Shown piece after piece: positions 48,601 to 59,400 of a stretch of DNA of 64,000 nt. Positions within the stretch are counted from its first letter, which is position 1; each line of letters begins with the position of its first letter. The position numbers were made by a program, and so were the translations under genes. The notes beneath the pieces are model-generated. The model had not been told where the DNA came from. It did no database searches and saw only the letters and a list, made by a program, of their open reading frames with translations. Source of the stretch: Struthidea cinerea (taxonomy: Eukaryota > Chordata > Aves > Passeriformes > Corcoracidae); NCBI GenBank assembly GCA_013397865.1, contig VZTI01002345.1, positions 857,381 through 921,380 of the forward strand, read 5' to 3'.

Positions 48601-50560
48601 ACCATGGCATTCTGCTGGGACAACTTCAAACCTACAAAAGAATTGGTGTTACCCAGGATTACACTCCATTTGTGTCACCTCCTGCCCTGCTCTGAGATGC
48701 CGTTTCACCCTACAAGTGATGCAGTTTTGCTTAGCATTTCACACCTCATCAACTGACAGACTGAAAACTTCATTCCATGACACTGATCCTAAACTTGGGG
48801 TTCAGGAAAGGCCCTTTGTGCCAAACCCCAACCACACAGTGAGGCCCAAGCCACAAGCGCTGGTCCCCACAATTTTCCTTTTAGGAAGCACTGACAATAT
48901 TAATATTCCAGGAAGTTGCTGAACAGCTACTAACAACATAAAAGGAGTGATAAAAGACTTATGTCCACACACAGCTTAAATCTGGGGCGGGGAGGGAAAG
49001 TGCTGCATATTTTGCATAATGATTATTTTAAATAATAAATAATTTTAAACTTCACTTTTCTCTCATAAACTCGTAGAGTCCTTACATGTCTAGGAAATAA
49101 CCACTAAGATGAAGAAGTATTTTCACCTGCTGATAGAACCTAGATTGTTTGTAAGATACCATGATTTCTGGTCTCCAAAGAGCTTCTCACTATTGAAAGG
49201 CAGTGAAAAAAAGCAAACCCCAAACCCTGCTGTCTGCTAAGTTATTCAGCGATACATAAAAATCCTCCCGTCCGCAAGGATACTTAACAACCATGGAACT
49301 TCACCCCGTTCATTGCATACAAGGAGCAATCAGTACTAATTAATAACTGCAACAGCCTAGCTGGAAAACCATTATTCTGGAAAGCAATATGTACTGAAAA
49401 AGAGGGTTACCTAGGCAATGTAAGCCCGAACGAACAGGGCAATCAGACCGCTGGGGCTGTTCTGTACAAAGACGGAATAAAGGCCAAGCTCTGTGCTCGG
49501 GTGCTTCCCCCGGCACACAGGGATGCTGCTGCAGGCCCTGGGAATCCCGGCCAAGCCCAAAGCCTGTGCCCATGTGCTCGCCCCTCTCCCGGCTCTCCGG
49601 TTTTCCCATTCCCCGGGCGGGAGGGGACCCCGCGCACCCCCGGCTGAAAGGGTCGAGGAGGAGGAAGAGGAGAAGGATGCCCGGGAGCTGCTGCTCCGCT
49701 CCCCGGGGAGGACGCGGGGGCAGGAGCCGCTTGGCCCGGGGTGGACCGGGGCCAAGGAGGGCTGGGATGGTATGGGAAAGCGATGGGATGGGAGGGAAGG
49801 GAAGCTGCAGGGACCACGAGAGTCCCGGCGGGGCCGCCCCCATCCCACCCCCGGCGGCTTCGGGAGCGCTCCCGGGCCCGGCGCTGGGTGGGGGCTCGGG
49901 CTTGGTTCCCCCCGAGCTCTCACCTTTTCGAGAGGTCCATGAGGACCCCGGAAAAAAGCTTCTCTCCCAGCCGGAACGAGACCACCAGGGCGTCCTCGAT
50001 GATGTGGTCCAGGGTGACCCGCACCTCGGAGCCGGGCAGCAGCGCCGGCGCCTCCGCCTCCCCTCCGCCCGGGACCGCGGGCACCGCCGGCTCGGGCTCC
50101 ACGGCGGCGGCGGCGGCAGCATCCGGCTCCTCCTCCTCCGGCCGGTGCGGCTCCTCCCCGGGCCCCGNNNNNNNNNNNNNNNNNNNNNNNNNNNNNNNNN
50201 NNNNNNNNNNNNNNNNNNNNNNNNNNNNNNNNNNNNNNNNNNNNNNNNNNNNNNNNNNNNNNNNNNNNNNNNNNNNNNNNNNNNNNNNNNNNNNNNNNNN
50301 NNNNNNNNNNNNNNNNNNNNNNNNNNNNNNNNNNNNNNNNNNNNNNNNNNNNNNNNNNNNNNNNNNNNNNNNNNNNNNNNNNNNNNNNNNNNNNNNNNNN
50401 NNNNNNNNNNNNNNNNNNNNNNNNNNNNNNNNNNNNNNGGCAGAGGGTCCGCGCCGGCCTCGCTGCCCGGGATCGGCTCCATCTCGGGCTCGGCCTCACC
50501 GGCCCCGCCGTCCCCCGGCACCGCCGCAGTCGCCACCGCCTCCGCAGCCATGGCCGCCAT
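37924..50560 (-). CDS. PWWP2A: PWWP2A, PWWP domain-containing protein 2A (gene span from start to stop codon, 2 coding exons)
   Basis: Exon 1 (50560-49924) joins exon 2 (39616-37924) at an arginine codon split AG|G, giving DLSKR then FGPHGIPV, exactly as in mammals. Known role: a nuclear reader that binds H2A.Z nucleosomes, H3K36-methylated chromatin and DNA, and associates with NuRD-type deacetylase subunits. In order from the N-terminus there is an Ala/Pro/Glu-rich region (partly in an N gap), the conserved PGSEVRVTLDHIIEDALVVS block, and a proline-rich stretch. Then come a basic KIKRPKRK signal, CDKCKN, a long Lys/Ser-rich linker, a poly-Ser run, and the C-terminal PWWP domain (VGDIVWAKIYGFPWWPARIL). 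The start at 50560 has AAA before ATGG and aligns with MAA...AAEA of mammals. Exon 2 alone gives 563 residues. Confidence 0.96.
38323..38355 (-). repeat. PWWP2A: Coding (TCC)n trinucleotide run, poly-serine
   Basis: Nine pure TCC codons plus TCT and TCG give 11 consecutive serines before KEEKK in the linker ahead of the PWWP domain. On the + strand it reads (GGA)9. Pure trinucleotide runs of this type change length easily. Confidence 0.9.
39617..49923 (-). other. PWWP2A: PWWP2A intron 1
   Basis: 10.3 kb, GT-AG (donor AAAAG|GTGAG at 49924/49923). It contains a long reversed CR1 at about 46119-46810 and otherwise ordinary AT-rich sequence. I see no nested gene. Confidence 0.85.
46119..46810 (-). 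mobile_element. CR1 LINE, reverse orientation, about 690 bases
   Basis: The reversed 3' end (gatgggctgggctggaaggg, ccatggcagggacacctccc) is followed by the long upstream body, with gctgctccaagccctgtcca, ggggcagccacagctgctct and ctggctccagcagctccagc. It is the longest CR1 copy here. In the antisense direction it is the same strand as PWWP2A transcription. The left edge is clear and the right edge is approximate. Confidence 0.9.
49924..50560 (-). CDS. PWWP2A: PWWP2A first coding exon (interrupted by an N gap)
   Basis: The visible parts are 50560-50439 (about 40 residues, MAAMAAEAV... to GSEAGADPL) and 50167-49924 (about 81 residues ending DLSKR). Both align with mammalian PWWP2A, but between them are 271 N. 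With that gap length the two parts are in different frames, so the true missing length cannot be 271. The donor is AAAAG|GTGAG. Confidence 0.9.
50168..50438. other. Assembly gap (271 N)
   Basis: A run of N in the GC-rich first exon of PWWP2A, flanked by CpG-rich sequence on both sides. This is typical of short-read or difficult-template dropout. The frame across it requires a length that leaves remainder 2 on division by 3. Confidence 0.98.
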
Positions 50561-51100
50561 TTTCTCCGCCGCCTCCCTCCAGCAGCGGGAGCGACGGCCA
50601 CGGCCCGCGGGGAGGGAGGGTCCGCCCCCCGCGCCCGCAGGTGGCTCCCTATTGGCGGGCGCGCCGCAATGCTGCACTTCTATTAGGCAGTACACCTGTC
50701 CATCAAACCCGCGGGAACTTCTCGTTGGCCAGCGGGGGCTTCATTCTATGCAGAGCCGGGAAGGGGAAGAGGGGGCGTGGCTTAGCGCTTTATAGGCCGC
50801 CGCTGAGGGGAGAGGTGGGGCCTGCGTGGCTGCTTCGCCATCTGATTGGTGGAAGGAGGCGTCGCTCCCGAGGGAGGCCGGTGATTGGCGGTGCCAAGTG
50901 TCTGTCGCGGGGCGGGAAGCGGGGTCGGGGAGCGCGCGGGGGAAGATGGCGAGGGCGGGAGGGCGGCCATGAGGGGCACGGGTCGCCTCTCAGAGGGATC
51001 GCGTCGCTCCTCGTAGGGATGAAGTTGCCCCTCGTGGGATCGCCCTAGAGCGGCTCCCCCTGCGGGGCACAGCCCGGCGCTGCCTCCTGCGTTGTACAGT
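50440..51100 (-). promoter_or_regulatory. PWWP2A: CpG-island promoter of PWWP2A with CCAAT boxes
   Basis: CpG-dense sequence covers the start codon and about 500 bases upstream. On the - strand CCAAT occurs at 50655-50651, 50849-50845 and 50888-50884, the last two with the favoured context CCAATCA. No TATA box is evident. This fits a housekeeping-type NF-Y-dependent promoter. The transcription start is not placed. Confidence 0.65.
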
Positions 51101-51168
51101 GCGGGCAGGGGAGGTGCTGGTCCCCGTGCTGAGTGGGCACTGAAGGGGTGACAGTGTGGAGAGAAAAG

Positions 51169-51470
51169 ATCACAGAATATTCTGAGTTGGAAGGGACCCA
51201 CAGGGATCATCCAGTCCAACCCCTGCCCTGCACAGACACCCCAACAACCCCACCCCGGGCATCCCTGGCAGCGCTGTCCAAACGCTCCTGGAGCTCTGGC
51301 AGCCTCGGGGCTGTGCCCATTCCCTGGGGAGCCTGGGCAGTGCCCGGCACCCTCTGGGGGAAGAACCTTTCCTGATCTCCAACCTAAACCCCCCTGACAC
51401 AGCTCCAGCCGCTCCCTGGATCCTCTCCCTGGTCACCACAGATCAGTGTCTGACCCTCCTGTCGCCCTCG
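51169..51470 (-). mobile_element. CR1-X-like LINE 3' part, reverse orientation
   Basis: It begins atcacagaatattctgagtt and gaagggacccacagggatca, then runs through ggcatccctggcagcgctgt, ccattccctggggagcctgg and ctctccctggtcaccacaga. It is little degraded. Its first 50 bases are almost those of the SINE tail at 62639. It lies just upstream of the PWWP2A CpG island. Confidence 0.9.
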
Positions 51471-51621
51471 CCATATGTGGGGAAGGCAGGGAGACTGGTG
51501 CCTTTTGTAAGGTAAATCGGCACTTTAAAGTATTAAACAACATGAATTAGGCACATCGAGTAAAGGTGGAAAACGCAGCGTCAGAAGGGGAGAAAAGGAG
51601 TTACTATTTTCCTTCTCCTAC

Positions 51622-51690
51622 ACCGGGCTGCTCCAAGCCCCGTCCAGCCCGGCCTTGGCCGCTGCCGGGCATGGCGCAGCCGCTCTGGGA
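51622..51690 (-). mobile_element. CR1 LINE internal fragment, reverse orientation
   Basis: gggctgctccaagccccgtc, cagcccggccttggccgctg and gcagccgctctggg parallel the copy at 46205-46275. It is short, with both ends lost. Confidence 0.65.
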
Positions 51691-53720
51691 TTCTGCACCT
51701 CGGCAGCTTCACAGACGCTTGCACTCAGAAGTTCGCCAAAGCCAAGTTCCAGCCACCTTCCAGGCAGGGAGGCCAGAAGGGTCGTGGCCCTTGCTACAAA
51801 GCAGAGAGGTTTTATCTTGTGATGGCATTTCCGTACCGCTCTCTTTGTGCTCAGGACACTCAGCCCCGCTTCCCTTCCCTGGGATTGCTGAGTAGAGAAC
51901 TGGGCCGTAAATCCTGAGCCTGCAAGAAATGCCCGACTAACACAGAAAGAAACTAAAACTACTCAGCCCTGGAGCTGATGGGACTCTCAGATCCAACAGC
52001 TCAGCCCAGCACGCTCTTTGTTATGTTAAACTCGGACTTATGTGAAGGATGGGCATAAAATGGAAGATTTCCTCTTGCAAGTCTTCTGCTGGAACGCACC
52101 TTTGCAGCAGGTGTTGCTTGTGGAAGACAGTGGCCATTTAAATGCAAATTGTTGGGTTTTACATCCCCTGGAGTTGCCAGCAATTCCTGTGCTCCATAGG
52201 GAACAGAGTGGGTGTATGGCTTGTTCTCTGCTTCACTGCAGTAACAGCAGATTATGTGCTTGACCCTACTGAGGGATCAAAATAAAACATAAACGGCTCC
52301 TCTGACTGTTGAAAAGTGCTGTGTGTGCTTTTAAAAAGAGGTAAATAAGGACATTTGTATCCCAGAATAATGCCCCACAGAAATACCATACCATAGGTAA
52401 CCCTTACATTCAGCCACACCGACACAGGCATGTGGATGCAGGATGGAACTTGTAAATTTAACAAAATGCCCTCACTATATAATTTTTTTCCATCCCAAAT
52501 ACCTTTGATCACCATTTAATTTCTATTTATTTCAAACCTAACCTGTAATCTCCTTAAGACAGGATTTGCCTTACAGTGGCTGGTCTGCATAGTGGTTGGC
52601 ATAGTTGGGAGTCTTTTTTCTATCCTGGAACCTTTAGAAACTGCCAAAATAAAACTAATTAAGTTAATGAAACAGATTGCGCTAGCACACTCTCTGTAAA
52701 TTAAAACAAGTCTCTCTGTGTTCGGCAAGTGGCAGGAAGAACAGAAGTGGGGAGAAGAAACTATAAATTACAGAGAGGAACAGAGACAATCGGAGGGAAT
52801 AAAACAATTAAAATGAGGGCAGGAAAAATGCCAAGCTCCATAAAGATGTGTTGCAGGAAATTGTGGGGATGGGCAGCTGAGGAAGCTGTGAGTTTAGTGG
52901 AGAGAGCGAGGGGATGTGGGGAAGCAGCAGATCCGACTGGAGCTGTGTGCATGGCACCCACGGGGAAGGAATTGTTTGCGTGGGTAGGCTGGGATGTGAG
53001 AGGGATCTGGGACACAGGAACCTTTAAACTCAGCTTTAGTGATATTGATTTGTTCTGTCGTGAAACTCCACTCTGGAAGTGTGAACAGCCCCAGCACACC
53101 TGAGTGCTTCAGGTAATAACTACTGGGGTAGGCGGTGTGGAGTTTTTAGGTGCTGGATGGGGGGAACATCACTCTCTGGGCATCGAGTTCACTGGAACTG
53201 CACTGCCATGAAAGAGCCACCACCAGTGCAAGGCTTTAAGGAGCAATATTCATAAATGGAGACTAAGCAGGGTTCCAGTGAAGCCAAATCCGTGATTGCA
53301 GCTTCCCTCAGCTTCCTTGGAGCGAGGCTGTGTTAGCAGGCTCCACGAGGAGCTGCCCTGGGAATTGCCCAGTGGCTGGAATCTGTGGTGCTGCTGGTAT
53401 CCAAGGGAGCTGGAGATGCCCAAGTTCCCTGTGCTGTCCCTGCTGCAGCTGATGTGTCTCACACAGGGCTCTGAAGGAGTGTGTGAGTTTATAGGGACAC
53501 TTTGTAGTGTCTTGGTGGGACAGCAGATCCCTCTGCTAATACCTGCACTGGGGAGGAGGAACTTCGGAGAGGAGGGTCTCAGTCTGAAGTTCCGACAGCC
53601 CGTCTGAGGCTTTGGGACTCCCCCACATTCCAAGGTGTGGTTCATATCCTCACTGCAGCCTTTGCAGGCTCTGTGCTGCAGGAACACGGAGCTCTGCTGC
53701 CCTGCTCCATCCGAGCTGCA

Positions 53721-53768
53721 CTGACAGCGGCTTCCTGTGGCTGCCACAGTGACAGCGGCTTCCTGTGA
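53721..53768. repeat. Short direct duplication
   Basis: tgacagcggcttcctgtg occurs twice about 30 bases apart. It is a small recent segmental repeat without other context. Confidence 0.7.
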
Positions 53769-54544
53769 CCCTGGGCAAGGCCACCAAACCCTCCCGAGTC
53801 AGGTTTAGTGTTCGCAGCTTTACACAGTGCTAATAAATCCACCAGTCAGCGTTTTCGAGGCATGATCTGCTGGTGGGGAATGTTCAAGGCTTTCCAAGTT
53901 AAAAAGAAAAAGTGTAACCAGTGAAAACCGCTGTATGTGAGCAACGCAGAGTGATACAGAGAAATGAACTGAAAGTAAAACTGGGTCTTGGTTGTGTGCT
54001 GCAAACTCACTGCTCCTCTAACAGGTTAGGGAAGTAATGCTCTTACAACAATTGTTAATTATATTTAAGCTGGACTGAAATCTGTTAGTGAATTATTACA
54101 GAAAATAGGTTTGGGGTGAGAACATCATCAGTCCTTCCTGTAATGTTGGTAACTGATTTCTGTGGCCATATGAACACGGAGCTCATTTTGTTGGGATTAG
54201 GAATGAGCATTAAAGGATTTGGGAAACCTCACTGCAGGCACACGTGCCCCAGAATTCTGCCCTGCAATCTGAAAGGTCAATTATCTGCTACATTTCTTGT
54301 GAACAAGAGATGAAGTCAATGAGTGGGGCTTTACCTAATGTCCATATGGAGAATTGATCGAAATGGATTTCCATAGTTGGGGTTGCTTTAAAACAACGGT
54401 GATTCTGAGCCCTTGGGGTGAAGGACTGGCACTGTCTCACTGCTGACATCTTAACACTTCGTAATTGTAAGGGTAAGGAAATGGAGTCTGAAGGTACTTC
54501 CTGTCTTATCTTGTGATCTGACTGGTTTCTTCTGCCTTCTGCAG

Positions 54545-54644
54545 CCTGTGCAGCTGCAGGTGCTGTGGCATCCACACTGTGTCTCCGTGGATTTCTCCAT
54601 CCAGATAAAATGGGCATCGCCACTGGAGCCAGGACAGATTGTAG
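54545..54644 (+). other. Exon-like sequence, no gene assigned
   Basis: It is preceded by ttcttctgccttctgcag and followed by a strong donor (gtag|gtaagg). One frame is open through all 100 bases, starting PVQLQVLWHPH and ending LEPGQIV. I recognise no family. It could be an exon of a non-coding RNA, an upstream exon of a neighbouring + strand gene, or chance. Confidence 0.2.
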
Positions 54645-56329
54645 GTAAGGCAGCTTGGTAATTAATAGAGAATTTCTCACAGAAGTCTTCTGAGAAATTA
54701 CAGAAGTCTCTTTAGCCATAAATATCAGAGCAACTTTTTTATTCCTTGTGGTGTTTCTGAGGTTATTCTACATCTGCAGCCAAGCTCTGTTCACGTAGAG
54801 TGTCCAACTGGTGAGGTGTGGCTTTTCCTCACCTGTGGTCCCTGGAGATGAGTCCTATTTCAAATAGGAATAACAGGAAGGATAAAACACCTTAATTAGA
54901 GACGTGGGAATCCTACACAGTCTGTTCTCATCGGGGTTTGGTGCTGACAGAGCTCAAGGAGACAGGACAATAGAGGAAATGGAATTGACTGGTAATCATT
55001 TGGATCCTTTGTGCTTCCCGAGCTGAAGGAGCAGCTGCCAACTGCCTGTGACACTGTGTCCTTCTCCTTGGCACTTATGTGGAGCCTCAGCTCTGCTGGC
55101 TGTGAAAAATGGACAATAACATTTCATTCACACAAGAGTGATGTAGTTTAATTATAGTGAAGGTTTAAAAACAACTTGAGGATGAAGTGTTGTGTAAGTG
55201 CTAAATGTTATCCTTGACAATGACACAGGGACCAGAAAACTGGGCTTTCAGATGCATCTGGTTATTCCATAAATTACAAATTAATTTCTCTCCTTAAATG
55301 AAGAGTTACTGACTCATTCAGCTTTCTTGCTAATTGTTTGACTTAACCAATTGGATGGATTTCAGTAAATTGACTGGGGGAGATTTGTCTGACATGCAAC
55401 AATTAGGTATGGACTGGCTGCAGAGCAGAGCCCAGCACTGCAGGTGGTCACCAAAAGAGAACAGATTTATGGGTGGGATTTTCCAGGGAGATTTCAAAAG
55501 TGCCTCCAATAGGCTGTCCCTCCTGAAGCCAGCTTGCCTTCATGGTTTACCTGAGTAAAACCACGTAACTCTTGTCTCACGTCCTTGTCTGCTTTTCCAT
55601 GTCACTCAGAACTTGTAGCTTTTGTACCTGGATCTTCCTGGGAGTTCACAGTCTGTGACGGAGACACTGCAGAGCCTGGGACTCCACACTCCCATGGGTC
55701 CCTCTGCTCTCTTGTGATACTTTTGAAGCTGTTCCAAGGGCAGGGGCGCGACATAAATGACAATGCCATCAACTTTTTAAAGTCGTGCTTAAAAAGCAAA
55801 AGTACTGAAAGCTCGGCCTTGCCATGCTGTTTGGCTTTCAGTCAAACCCAACTGAACCAACCCAAAAATAAGTCCCAGCTCTTCCTGAGGTCTGCAGCTC
55901 TCCTGGGAGGGGTGGGAGCAAAGCCACTCTGAGCTGGGAGCTTCCCATGCCATATGATCACATCACTGTAAGGATATTCAGGGTAATGTTCATTTCTGGT
56001 GTAATCCCACTGATGTTTTAATCCAGTCCCAGCGAGGATGAGTCTGTCCCTCCTGCTGGCTGCAAACACTCACACAAAAGCACCAAGAGCAGTTGCAGAG
56101 GTCATGGCCCATTTGTGTATGCAAATACCCCTGAGCCTGACCTGCACATTTCATCTCTTTATCAGATGCTCTCTTCTCTGCCTAAAATTAGAATAAAAAC
56201 TTGCAGTTAGCAATTTTCAATGCCAGACTTTCTTTTTCCTTGACTTTTTGGGAGTAACATTTTTCTGGATGATTGGTTTTCATCCCTTCTTTGTCTCTCT
56301 GTTTCATTTTTCTCTCTGTCTTTCCACAG

Positions 56330-56413
56330 ACTTCCCTTTTATCCACTCTGTTACTTCCTCAGGCCGCATCTGACGTGCTCAGTTTACCAAGTCAAGAAGT
56401 GCTGTCATCGCAG
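56330..56413 (+). other. Exon-like sequence with GC-type donor, no gene assigned
   Basis: A strong acceptor (tttctctctgtctttccacag) is followed by 84 bases, open in one frame (TSLLSTLLLPQAASDVLSLP...). The end is CAG|GCAAGT, the consensus of the rare GC-AG intron class. No known protein is recognised. Confidence 0.15.
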
Positions 56414-59400
56414 GCAAGTATTTTCAGCTCTTCTGATTTTGAAAGTAGACCTTGGACTGTGTGTGTCCCTGTCTGCTTTCTGTATCTTTGCATTCTGGAT
56501 AAAAATTATGAAGGGACCCTAGTGATGAATAAAAAGGACAAGTTTGTTATTACTGTAAAATATCACAGGGATTGAGGGGGAATATATAAGGAAATAAACT
56601 CCCAGATTGCTCTCAGTCGGTGTTTTACCTTGTGTTCTCTCACAGACCTTTGTTCTTGCCGTTGTCTCATGTTCTGGTTTCTTGTGGAGTTTCAGTTGTG
56701 GAACCTCTTGTGCCAAGTGTATTTCAAATAAGAAGTGTATCCCTGTATTTTATGGATATCTGGTAGGCATCCTCTCTTACCCTTTCCTAATCGAATTCCA
56801 AGTAGGATCAATGTATGGAGTCACCAAGCTCAGCCTGAATTCCTGTCAGAGCTCAGCAGCAAATCCCAGCACGGTCCTTTGCAAGTCACTTCCTTTGGTA
56901 AAGTCAGGTCAGCTTTTAGCTTCTTTTCCGAGGTAATCTTGTAACTTCTGTCTCTGATAAACACCATTTGCAAGGGGCTTGCACATCAAGAGAACAAATC
57001 CTTCACACCAAGAGCTTGCTCTGTTACCTTTCCAGGGTTGTCAGTGGTTGAGAAATTGTGTTGCCCTCATTCAGAGACTCTCTTTAACCCAGGCCATGAA
57101 GAAAACATCCCATCATTTCCAGAACAAAACAGGCTGTGGCTCTGATGCTGGAATCAATAAACCACTGGGATTTGTGATGGCAGGGTCAGTGATTGGCAGC
57201 TGCTCCACAAACCCATGGCAGAGATGATTGACAGGAGAGATTTGATAAGGACACGTGGTGATCTGTGCAAGACAGTAAGTGTTGCTTGTCCAAGAGTTTT
57301 GGGGAATGTAGAATTGGGGTGATGCAGTCAGAATGGGAACTCTAAAAAATCCTTTTCCTTGGTCCTGTCACAGACAAGTCCATAAAGTGACAAAAGCCAG
57401 GAATGAGAACATCTCTGTCAGGGGTCATTCAGCTGTGACTCCTGCACATGTCTGTTAGCAGTTCCAAAGGGAGAGGATGAATGTAATTAGAAACAATCTT
57501 GATGAGAAGCATTGTTTGTGCTTTTAACTGCATTCCCTGGGATCAGGGGCTGGATCTTGCCTTTGACCTTCTTTCTAGAGCTGGCCCAGTGAAACTCTCC
57601 CCACTCACCCCTCAACAAATAATAAAAAGAAAAATGCAAGCCTTTAACGGCTGTGTCACCACCCTTGTGAGGAAATGTGTTGGTGTAGCCACGTTGCATT
57701 TCTCTATATTGCCCTAATCTAATCCCCCATGTGGGGCTTATCACAGAGCAGGGCCCAAGATGCAGCGCCAGGATGTGCTGCTGGGGCTGGATAATACTTT
57801 ATTTTTAACAGTTCTTTCCCCACCGTGCTGAGCAGCACAAACTCTGCTGGGAAAAGAGACCTCTGCCAGCCTAAATTTATTTCTGTTCACTGGAACAATT
57901 GGTTGGAAGTGCGTGGTTGTTTCTCTTGGTAGTAGGCAAGGTTAGGCTTCCAAAACACTGAGAAATGCTCTTTAAAAATGCATTTTCCACGCACAGTTCA
58001 TACTAGTTTACAAAATACAGAAATGAAACCACAACAGAAGTACTCGATGCTGAAAAGGAAGCACCCAGTAATGACTGCTCTGCTGCAAGATTGCAGGGTT
58101 CCTCTGTTTAGGCTCAGCCTAACTTCTGGAATAAAAAGGGATGGAAAACTGTAAGGGAAACAAATGAACGGTACCGTGTCATTGTATTTGTGCTGAGGAA
58201 AAGGTTGAGAATTACAACTACTGTTTGCAAGCAATCTGCCCCTCACACAGGGCTCACCCCTTGTGTTTTGGAGGTCTGCACTCTGGATAATTCATATCAG
58301 AGCCCCTCTGGCATGTGGGATTGCTTTGATGGCAGTGGCAGTTGGGTGTTTACTGAGTGTTCCTTCTCCACCTCTTGTACCTCAGCCTAGCACATATCTG
58401 GGGTGCTCTGTTTGTTCTGCTGTGGCATCCACTGGAACGACAAAAATGTTCTGAAATCTGGAATTTCATGCTGCACCTGTCAAGGGACACATTTCTGTAG
58501 GAAGTTCCCTCGGTGAATCACACAATGCAAGGTGAGGGACTGGATCCCAAAAGAATTACCAGGAATGAATCGAGTTATCCCTTAATGAGAACGGAGAAGT
58601 CTCTGTCAGGATTCTGCATAGAAGCAGCCAAACACCTCCCCAGTGCAGGAAGGAACAGAGGAGGAAGGAGAAAATCTCCTGTCCTCTCTGAGATGAAGAA
58701 TGAAAGATGTAAAAATCAGTGCTGTTTAAAATTTGTTAAATGGAATGTAGTCAGTGCTCACAAAGCATCCTCTGTACTCCTCTGTGCTTGCAGGCACAGA
58801 ACAGACTGGGCAACTGTCTCCTGCACGAAATAGGAAAGGTTTAAATGCTTGTGTAAGCTTTTCAAACAAAATAGCTCTTTGCAGTTCAAGACACTGTTCT
58901 CTGGGACATTGTATGTGGGAAATGTGAAACTGTTTCTCTGGGCTTGCACCATGGGTTCACATCCCTGTGTGAGTGGGGTTTGGAAATCTTTATCTCTGTG
59001 GTACAGGGAATTTTTTGTCATTGCAAAGGGTTTTCCTCTAGGGGATAAATTTAATATAAAAGGGATTCATGCTACTCATGATATTTTTCCCTCAGAATCA
59101 AATCAAATCAAATTGGCTGGCGGATGCAGCTTGGACCAGCGACAGACCAGATAAATCCTCCTCTGCCTACAGACTGAAGGCAGGAGTACTTCGTCACATC
59201 AGTAGTTACAATTTGACTTTAGTTTTGCTTTTTCTCCACCAATCTCAATTTGATTCGAATTTCTGAAGTCACCCAGGGTGAGTCAGATGTGGTCAGGCCA
59301 AAGGAAGTTATTGAATCATTCCCAAATGAGGGAAAACATGAGTCAGTTCCGAGGGTTGAGCACATGGAGACACAAAGCACCACAGATCTCTCCATGGTTC

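Noticed and set aside
49340..50795. Very long open frames (400-450 codons) on both strands across the N gap
   Set aside because: N positions contain no stops and the flanks are GC-rich. Only the - strand pieces matching PWWP2A are real, and no single frame carries both.
54288..54719. 143-codon - strand open frame
   Set aside because: No recognised product; the + strand exon-like signals over the same interval are at least as strong, and neither has transcript support.
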